Origin: Acanthochromis polyacanthus
Lineage: Eukaryota > Chordata > Actinopteri > Pomacentridae
Direction: 5' to 3'
DNA length: 64,000 bases
Assembly: GCF_021347895.1 (NCBI RefSeq)
Contig: NC_067117.1
Location: 37,020,067 to 37,084,066, forward strand
Shown here: piece after piece, positions 61,801 to 64,000 of the stretch
How the letters are laid out: every line of letters starts with the position of its first letter
How positions within the stretch are numbered: the stretch's first letter is position 1
Position numbers and translations under genes: made by a program
Notes under the pieces: generated by a model
Told to the model about the DNA's origin: nothing
What the model saw: the letters and a program-made list of their open reading frames with translations, nothing else
Databases searched by the model: none

Positions 61801-63689
61801 ATAAGACTAAAGGCAAAATTACTGTTACACTATAATCATAAAAGCAGATACAACACATCTGACCTCTCAAATTTGTTGTCAAATGTAGTACAAGCTTAGG
61901 AAAGCATTACCTAAAAGATGTTTTTTTTCCTTGAAAGTGCAGCTAAAGTACAAACAATTGGATATAACTTCAATGACTCATATTTACGGCTGAGATTAAA
62001 CTGAGGAAATTAAAATGAAAGAGCATCAAATGTTGTTACTGGAAGTCAAAATAAGCTATTATTTAATCATGGTGTGTTTTGTTGGGGATTAAAAGACGTA
62101 TAAATATATTTAGCTGCTGCAGATGGCAGACTCATGGTGTCTCTGCAGACATTTACAGTATAGTAACAAGCTTTTCTTTAAGATAATAGAAGAAACATTG
62201 GTCTGGGCTTTAAGCTGGGGGGGGTTTCAATGAACCAGATTTATTGTGCATTTTAAATTATATACCGTGCTATAGGCATTATAGCCTGACTTACACTATG
62301 GAGTACACCTCTGTTTATAGAAGAGCCAAAGCAGATATCCGCTTGCTGTCAAGATGAATGCAGACTGGTTTATGTTTGGATTCAGAAAACAGTGCAATTA
62401 TAGAAGACTGATTTCACAGAACAGCAATACACCAAATCCCTATAGGAGGCGAACAGCAGAGATTTAGTAAGACATATATGCCACTAGGTCTCACCTGCGA
62501 CTTTGAGCATGCTCTGGGAGGTATGGGTGATGGGGGAGGTCACACCCACAGGAGGACTTCTGCCCTTTTTAAGACTTCCTGGTTGACCCAGACTTTGAGG
62601 TTTTTTTAGTTCCCCTTTAACCCCAAAATCTTCACTGAAGCAAGGAGGCTTCTTTCTCCATTTGCTCAGGGCTTCTGTTTTGAGACTGCCTGTGTCGAAG
62701 CTGCAGCTATCAAGCTTATGGCTGGCTTTGCCATCCTCGCTGTACCAAGAAAGTCCACTTTCCACCAGGGAGCGCTTCTCTGCGTCAGTGCGGAGCTGCA
62801 GACAGAGGAAAGGAAGTGGCCCAGTGTGGGTAACCATCAGACATAGACTGTGTCATCTATTGAAGTGACTGTTAACTGTAATCTTTGTTCCATCTAAGCT
62901 GCATTCCAGTGGGAAGCAGAGAGAAGCAAACTGATACACTTCAAGCGGATTAAAGAAAATCACAGAGGAAGACAAAGGGAGGAGAACAAAAACTTTAAAA
63001 AAATGTTTATGGATTTAACACTTTCGGCGATAACACATTACACAACAATAAAGAAAATTCAATAAGAGTTGAGATTCAGCCTTTAATTCTCTAATGTACC
63101 ACTGTGTCGTGGGCAAAAAATGACAGCTACACTATAATAGAAAAACTATCGTGGCGCTTTGAGGAGGTAGCACTGAGGACAAAACTGGACAAGCTGTTGC
63201 TTGGCACCATATTAATGTGATATAGAGCGACAGATGTCTCATTGAGTAGCACTAACTTCTTCCAAGTCAGCACGCTTTAAGTATGCAAAGAGCACAAAAA
63301 TTTTTACCTGTGGAAAGGGTGGACACTACAACCGTGTATCCAAAGAGAAAATGAAGAACATTTTATCTAATTTAACACTCTCCTACAGACATACAATATT
63401 TTAAGACATATGTAAGTGTTTATTTGGATCTCATTTGGCTTTATATGAGAAACATTCTTGCACCAAACACATTTTAAAATTGCATCTACTCCCTCTCCCT
63501 CATGTTGTACTACAGACTGGTACAGTATGTCAGCTCACCATGGCAGAAGAGTTACGTCTTGATCCCAAGGGCGTGCTCGGGAGGGAGTTAAGAGAGGAGC
63601 TGACGTTGAACTCCTCTGAACTGAAGTTCTCAGAACCATCGCCATCACCATCGCTGAGCCCGCTGCTAATGGAGCTGCTCTCATCCCAC
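32777..63689 (-). CDS. nav1: Neuron navigator 1, 27 exons, 5' end outside the window
   Basis: NAV1 is a large microtubule plus-end-associated protein that guides neurite growth and neuronal migration. Exons 5' to 3': 63539-63689, 62495-62795, 60368-61127, 59368-59784, 58574-58615, 58331-58491, 57653-57826, 55292-55344, 54898-54921, 54355-54432, 46583-46666, 46000-46111, 45786-45907, 45075-45083, 43419-43597, 39538-39694, 39060-39255, 38444-38544, 38264-38359, 37631-37799, 36080-36315, 35706-35860, 35549-35620, 34917-35113, 34690-34808, 32977-33177, 32777-32860. Every junction keeps phase and all donors are GT except one GC. The 1,482 codons correspond to about residue 395 to the end of human NAV1 (1,877). 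Order: Ser-rich basic region, coiled coils, AAA+ domain, conserved tail. NAV2 and NAV3 are paralogues; NAV1 is preferred from sequence recall and linkage to mybph. Whether it is nav1a or nav1b is open. Confidence 0.93.
33811..34648. mobile_element. DNA-transposon-like repeat, copy 2 (cleaner copy)
   Basis: Ends read ATGGGTCATTCCAGGATTGG and, inverted, ATGGGTCATTTCAGAATTGG. This gives about 30-bp terminal inverted repeats over 838 bp without coding sequence. It lies in the nav1 intron between 33177 and 34690 and shares its interior with 9822-10815. Superfamily undetermined. Confidence 0.75.
34690..37799 (-). CDS. nav1: nav1: AAA+ ATPase region, six exons
   Basis: Exon 37631-37799 encodes VYIAKVDPTSSLGLSTDS and GHIKRVLG. 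Exon 36080-36315 encodes CVDSLVFETLIPKPMMQHYI and the Walker A GPSGTGKTYLASRLAEYLV. Exon 35706-35860 encodes DLQLYLSNLANQIDRET with Walker-B-like PLVVILDD. Exon 35549-35620 encodes CPYIIGTSNQPVKMT, a sensor-1-like position. Exon 34917-35113 encodes MVTFSNNVEPANGFLVRYLH and LDWVPKLWYHLHTFLEKHS. Exon 34690-34808 encodes GPCFFLSCPV and FIDLWNHSIIPYLQEGAKDG. This is the most conserved part of the protein. Confidence 0.94.
35881..35894 (+). repeat. (GA)n run
   Basis: A short GA run in the nav1 intron, next to the acceptor of the Walker B exon. Confidence 0.8.
36316..37630. other. nav1 intron; GC-rich island at about 36610-36850
   Basis: The island stands out from AT-rich surroundings and carries short plus-strand open frames without recognisable domains. 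No nav1 exon is missing here, because the flanking exons join in phase. Nothing else is seen. Confidence 0.5.
38264..39694 (-). CDS. nav1: nav1: four exons of the second coiled coil and pre-AAA region
   Basis: Exon 39538-39694 encodes VVTELRTELWEKERKLTDIR and SSAHQLEQLQDAMTNMQ. Exon 39060-39255 encodes RTVENLKAENDQLKTG and a Ser/Pro-rich stretch. Exon 38444-38544 encodes VDIHSADSLSLSSQ and HRVRVVVCVADLHIFKD. Exon 38264-38359 encodes KQQDFFVGTVRVNGRMDWVM. The 38444-38544 exon is more diverged from human than its neighbours. Confidence 0.9.
39783..40772 (+). repeat. Dispersed repeat family R, copy 3 (split by a 587-bp element)
   Basis: It starts 'aaaaaagcactcagagagcg' and ends 'cttcttggcagagtaac'. 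The interior matches the other copies once 39911-40497 and one of the 9-bp repeats are removed. Confidence 0.75.
39911..40497. mobile_element. MULE-like element with perfect 9-bp target-site duplication
   Basis: The ends are GTGTTGCCAACT and, inverted, GCGTTGCCAACT. The 9-mer atgtgatca flanks it at 39902-39910 and 40498-40506. A 9-bp duplication is typical of Mutator-like elements. The copy at 40781-41182 shows a single word at the empty site. 'aaagtcgctag' words recur inside. No transposase is visible. Confidence 0.75.
40781..41182 (+). repeat. Dispersed repeat family R, copy 4
   Basis: It runs from 'aagaaaagcactcagagggc' to 'ttccttggtggagtaat' without insertion, and so serves as the reference for the interrupted copies. 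It lies immediately after copy 3, in the same orientation. Confidence 0.75.
41657..41863 (-). pseudogene. hAT transposase C-terminal remnant
   Basis: The frame LAQRTAGAAFSTMKIVKTEY then RSRLTKELQMCLRTALTQF resembles the hAT dimerisation segment (FSTMKIVK..RSRL...L...LR). It is the only coding remnant of element copy A. Confidence 0.7.
41999..43270. mobile_element. Younger hAT element with perfect 8-bp target-site duplication
   Basis: The ends are CAGGGGTGAAAG and, inverted, CAGGAGTGAAAG. The 8-mer cttgtacg flanks it exactly (41991-41998 and 43271-43278). It interrupts old hAT copy A. A possible third-level insertion lies inside at 42198-42357. No intact transposase is present. Confidence 0.88.
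42198..42357. mobile_element. Possible small hAT-like element nested at third level
   Basis: It begins CAGGGACGGATTGAAC and ends TCGGCCCTG. Flanking 8-mers ctctgaga and ctctaaaa match at 6/8. 'cacatctgggccagtgcgctcagatgtg' forms an internal inverted pair. The assignment is tentative. Confidence 0.4.
43419..43597 (-). CDS. nav1: nav1 exon: LRSSFNKAF and DIEEIATPESSAPSSP
   Basis: It encodes LRSSFNKAFSKKGSKSPGTY, DIEEIATPESSAPSSP and SVKSSTSASSA, closely matching human NAV1 after the Lys run. The phase joins to the 39538-39694 exon as GG|A. Confidence 0.93.
43700..43805 (-). repeat. LINE-tail-like fragment, inverted
   Basis: On the minus strand it reads TCCATCCATTATCTATACAC, then 'ggagtctatcccagcagact' and 'gtgaaggcaggggataccc', the same order as in 10037-10348. 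Confidence 0.65.
44126..44884 (+). mobile_element. DNA transposon with ZAD-like zinc-finger frame and 9-bp TSD
   Basis: Inverted ends TTGCCTGGAAAATCCAGACT and TAGCTTGGAAAATCCAAACT are flanked by gtgccccca on both sides (44117-44125 and 44885-44893). Its interior encodes the Cys-pair protein fragment annotated separately. It lies in the nav1 intron before the 9-nt microexon. Confidence 0.75.
44325..44629 (+). pseudogene. Cys-pair (ZAD-like) zinc-finger fragment with one frameshift
   Basis: From ATG at 44325 the frame encodes MACSRESVAVNDYCRFCHKN (first Cys pair). A +1 change near 44400 is needed to continue as IFEKATQQKTPSERLAVLGI, NRSQTKSVRMCKSCLNLL (second Cys pair), RLERDFPLYKQW and a Ser/Glu-rich end with a stop at 44629. 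The C-x2-C...C-x2-C spacing recalls ZAD-type domains found in transposon proteins. No catalytic domain follows. Confidence 0.55.
45075..45083 (-). CDS. nav1: nav1 9-nt microexon (Val-Phe-Glu)
   Basis: The minus strand reads gattttag|GTCTTTGAG|gtgagtg: a good acceptor, three codons and a strong donor. Flanking exons end ...KKSW and begin LRSSFNKAF, both in phase 0. Human NAV1 has W-VYE-LRSS at this point, so the three residues are needed and the microexon supplies VFE. Automated gene finders commonly miss exons this short. Confidence 0.88.
45786..46666 (-). CDS. nav1: nav1: three coiled-coil and Lys-run exons
   Basis: Exon 46583-46666 encodes ANLVAAFEQSLQLMTARLQ. Exon 46000-46111 encodes DSELTELKETIEILQSKN and EAQEIIQGALSN. 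Exon 45786-45907 encodes NRQNSSESISSLASTTSHSS and then a Lys run ending KKKKKKSW. The 7.7-kb intron before them holds the intact Tc1, the THAP element, the solo LTR and the Penelope element. Confidence 0.9.
47583..49212 (-). mobile_element. Full-length Tc1-like transposon, apparently intact
   Basis: Inverted ends CAGTGGGTACGGAAAGTATT are flanked by TA at 47581-47582 and 49213-49214. Each terminal repeat is about 210 bp and carries an outer ('ggaaagtattcag') and an inner ('tcataagtattcag', about 47776 and 49003) direct-repeat box. This is the IR/DR plan of salmonid-type Tc1 elements. It lies in a nav1 intron, transposase in the same direction as nav1. Confidence 0.95.
47799..48833 (-). CDS. 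Tc1-like DD34E transposase, uninterrupted
   Basis: The 344-codon frame is the full length for the family. The N-terminal half has the paired-like helix-turn-helix DNA-binding domains (KELPKELGDRIVERHRSGQG, SAALKVPQSTVTSII, then GHPAKLSN). The catalytic half has IVWSDETKIELFG, HGGGSIMLWGCF, FQQDNDPKHTG and WPSQSPDLIPIEHLWRDLK, giving D, D and E with 34 residues between the last two. No stop or frameshift is present. Enzymatic activity is not shown by sequence alone. Confidence 0.95.
   Translation of the reverse strand: MSEQMRIMRSKELPKELGDRIVERHRSGQGYKRISAALKVPQSTVTSIILKWKKFGTTTTLPGHPAKLSNGGRRALVVREVKKNPKITVAELQRCSREIGESSTKSAITAALHQSGLYGRVARRKPLFSARHMKARTEFAKKHMDSQTMRNKIVWSDETKIELFGVNSKRYVWRNPGTAHHLPNTIPTVKHGGGSIMLWGCFSAAGTGRLVAIEGRMNTAKYRDILEENLFQSAQDLRLGRRFSFQQDNDPKHTGKITKDWLQNNSVTALDWPSQSPDLIPIEHLWRDLKMAVHQRSPSNLTELERICKEEWQRISKSRCEKLVASFPRRLMAVLAEKGASTQY
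49692..49916 (+). CDS. THAP-type zinc-finger fragment in a transposon
   Basis: The frame starts MVDSCCAPGCQNSRGRAKGK and continues with FYRIPKDPERRQRWITAIKR, W-E-P and FRLCSDHFVSG. The C-x2-4-C...C-x2-H layout with the conserved Pro and the F-x-S-D-H-F run defines a THAP domain of about 70 residues. The frame stops at 49916 and no transposase catalytic domain follows, so it is a remnant or a first exon. ATG at 49692 is the natural start of the THAP fold; an in-frame upstream start was not needed. Confidence 0.75.
   Translation: MVDSCCAPGCQNSRGRAKGKAFYRIPKDPERRQRWITAIKRARSEQKKTERWEPAGNGFRLCSDHFVSGTESVS
50102..50886 (+). mobile_element. Solo LTR with perfect 5-bp target-site duplication
   Basis: The block starts TGTCAGGGCTC and ends CATCCGTGACA, giving TG...CA ends. 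ATATG flanks it at 50097-50101 and 50887-50891. AATAAA lies near 50814. No internal retroelement genes are present, so it is a solo LTR, probably of Gypsy type. It carries the minisatellite at 50561-50690 and is C-rich, unlike its surroundings. Confidence 0.85.
50561..50690 (+). repeat. Minisatellite, about seven 19-20-bp units
   Basis: Tandem units of the form CCTGGACCCCCCGTTCCTG lie inside the solo LTR. Unit length varies by one base because of C-run length changes, so it produces misleading Pro-rich and Gly-rich open frames. Confidence 0.9.
51334..51368 (+). repeat. (AT)n microsatellite
   Basis: A pure AT run of about 35 bp, with further AT-rich sequence on both sides. Confidence 0.95.
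52424..52501 (+). repeat. (CA)n microsatellite, long
   Basis: An unbroken run of about 39 CA units, followed at once by GTGTGTGT. Open frames made only of His-Thr or Cys-Val here are artefacts. Confidence 0.98.
52556..52608 (-). repeat. Short interstitial telomere-like tract
   Basis: On the plus strand CCCTAA units and close variants (CCTTAC, CCTTAA) recur about eight times, next to the CA microsatellite. Confidence 0.8.
52689..52763. repeat. Two short hairpins with GTGGGGAC stems
   Basis: 52689-52713 and 52743-52763 each have GTGGGGACC-type arms facing their complements with short loops. Together with the CA and telomere-like tracts they form one compound repeat. Confidence 0.7.
52784..52827 (+). 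repeat. (CA)n microsatellite, second
   Basis: A run of about 22 CA units. Confidence 0.97.
53142..53998 (-). mobile_element. Penelope-like retroelement fragment with inverted flanks
   Basis: The interior codes on the minus strand for a GIY-YIG endonuclease. Flanks at about 53142-53262 and 53870-53998 are inverted copies of each other ('gactgcatctgcagtctt', 'aaaggaaattatggtctt', 'tttaaaccaacaa'). Inverted or tandem pseudo-LTRs and a C-terminal GIY-YIG domain are characteristic of Penelope-like elements. The reverse transcriptase is absent. Confidence 0.8.
53302..53830 (-). pseudogene. GIY-YIG endonuclease domain of a Penelope-like element, frameshifted
   Basis: The upstream frame encodes NIIYKIPCKSCEKTYIGETD and TRRMEHQTECAKETI, with the Y-x-I and Y-I-G motif and Cys pair of the Penelope endonuclease. 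After about 53520 the reading continues in another frame as ITVKEKNHIMDWDRGRILTS and YKGWIKEAIEIKKQ, which is the normal end of the domain. One frameshift therefore breaks it. Confidence 0.8.
54355..55344 (-). CDS. nav1: nav1: three short exons leading into the first coiled coil
   Basis: Exon 55292-55344 encodes VHGSVLSLASNASSNYSS. Exon 54898-54921 is a 24-nt small exon (NEERIQGE), in phase 0 on both sides and so removable without frame change. Exon 54355-54432 encodes QIRKLRRELESSQEKVANLT and MQLSSN, a heptad-like coiled-coil start. Confidence 0.9.
55916..57205 (-). mobile_element. Old hAT element, copy B
   Basis: It is parallel to copy A: same left end (CAGGGGTATTCAACTAAAAT), the same hAT transposase remnant near 56290-56470 and the same tail words 'gccggtaaaatagaag'. 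It lacks the insertion at 41999-43270 but carries repeat family R at 56493-56975. Confidence 0.75.
56493..56975 (-). repeat. Dispersed repeat family R, copy 5 (inverted)
   Basis: On the minus strand it starts 'aagaaaagaactcagtcagag' and ends 'gctgcattctttggtggcat'. It interrupts hAT copy B, so its boundaries can be judged against copy A. Confidence 0.7.
57653..58615 (-). CDS. nav1: nav1: three exons with RNTLPKKG and RSGSFR motifs
   Basis: Exon 58574-58615 (42 nt) encodes MQTDRNTLPKKGL. Exon 58331-58491 encodes RYGSSLSESDGSKPGRRHSH and on to PLTNM. Exon 57653-57826 encodes TPISSGTPRISRSNS, SSMSLADRPKSMMRSGSF and REPGDD. All correspond in order to human NAV1. Confidence 0.92.
59362..59367 (-). 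other. GC splice donor (GC-AG intron) in nav1
   Basis: The minus-strand boundary reads GAA-AG|GCAAGT. The next exon (58574-58615) begins with the third base of a codon, so this exon must end two bases into a codon. Only the GC site fits; the nearest GT lies four bases further and would break phase. AG|GCAAGT is exactly the consensus for the rare GC-AG class. Confidence 0.8.
59368..62795 (-). CDS. nav1: nav1: three exons of the long Ser/Pro/Lys-rich region
   Basis: Exon 62495-62795 encodes LRTDAEKRSLVESGLSW to SPITHTSQSMLKVA. Exon 60368-61127 (760 nt, the largest) encodes SFGYKKPPTATGTATV, KSSGIPVKPV, NSIQYRSLPRPAKSS and VNQTDREKEKERAKAKAV. Exon 59368-59784 encodes PPSLAHLDRVNSNSLD, LTPSPAPVLNID and YPKLSGMHRSMESL. 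This part of navigators is predicted to be disordered and binds microtubules and EB proteins (family knowledge). Exon 59368-59784 ends at the GC donor. Confidence 0.92.
61628..61688. repeat. Palindrome, 25-bp perfect arms
   Basis: TAATTACATCAATCAGATAT... on the left is matched exactly by its complement on the right, around an 11-base centre that includes the self-complementary ACAATATTGT. A partial third copy of the arm precedes it at 61607-61627. It lies in a nav1 intron. Confidence 0.85.
63539..63689 (-). CDS. nav1: nav1 exon: Ser-rich WDESSSISSGLSD segment
   Basis: It encodes WDESSSISSGLSD, then SSEEFNVSSSLNSLPSTP and GSRRNSSAM. This is a hallmark block of navigator proteins. It is the most 5' exon in the window; no further exon was seen in 63690-64000. 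Confidence 0.93.
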
Positions 63690-64000
63690 CTGAAACATAA
63701 CAGGATGATCATTCAGCAAAAATTAAATAGCAACTGTATGAGTTTACGGTAAGAAAAGCTGCAGCACTCTGAGGGGAAAATAGGCTCACAGTGACATTGA
63801 CAAATCCATCTGTCTGTAGTCAGCTGTCTGTGGAGGTGGCCACATGGTCAAACAAGCAGGTAATTCCAACTTGGCTACAGCTGCTTTGATCCAAATACAT
63901 CAGCGCTCAAGGCCACATGGTGAACAAATCCTCAGGAGTGGTTCCAATTTTTTTTCTTAATTTTATGCTGGTTGCAAATCAAACAGTTCAGATTTTATGC
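63690..64000. other. nav1 intron, no further exon seen
   Basis: The acceptor gttatgtttcag at 63690-63701 closes the intron. The remaining 300 bases have no open segment resembling navigator sequence. Confidence 0.6.

Overview
The window is nuclear DNA of a teleost fish, probably a spiny-rayed one. This rests on intron-rich vertebrate genes with consensus splice sites, long CA/TG microsatellites, and repeats typical of fish: Tc1/mariner and hAT elements, MITEs, a Ty3/Gypsy fragment, a CR1/L2/Rex1-type LINE and a Penelope-like element. No prokaryotic gene organisation, CRISPR array or operon is present.

Two genuine protein-coding genes were rebuilt exon by exon, both on the minus strand and head to tail. 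The upstream one (32777-63689, 5' end beyond the window) is neuron navigator 1 (nav1). It has 27 exons with matching splice phases, 1,482 codons plus stop, from the Ser-rich region to the AAA+ ATPase domain and C-terminus. About 5 kb downstream lies a complete myosin-binding protein H gene (mybph, 16855-27812). It has a Pro/Ala-rich N-terminus followed by Fn3-Ig-Fn3-Ig. Human NAV1 and MYBPH both map to 1q32.1, so the linkage is conserved.

Region by region: 1-1860 is the 3' end of a Ty3/Gypsy element with its LTR. 1861-10815 is gene-poor and holds a tRNA-derived SINE, a hAT copy, a dispersed repeat and a DNA-transposon copy hit by a LINE-tail insertion. 10816-11998 is a 5'-truncated LINE with an open RT frame. 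12000-16500 holds microsatellites, a large fold-back element and a hAT copy. 16545-27900 is mybph. 28218-29374 is a dead Tc1. About 29490-32776 is probable nav1 3' UTR. 32777-63689 is nav1, whose introns carry many nested insertions: hAT within hAT, a MULE-like element, a ZAD-like zinc-finger element, an intact Tc1, a THAP element split by a solo LTR, and a Penelope element with inverted flanks.

The most interesting points are: (i) a tandem array of phase-symmetric mini-exons extending the Pro/Ala linker of mybph, with intact and decayed copies side by side; (ii) a 9-nt microexon and a GC-AG intron in nav1, both fixed by reading phase; (iii) an uninterrupted 344-codon Tc1 transposase in a nav1 intron; (iv) several nested insertions whose target-site duplications can be read directly; (v) a strong hairpin just upstream of the mybph promoter.
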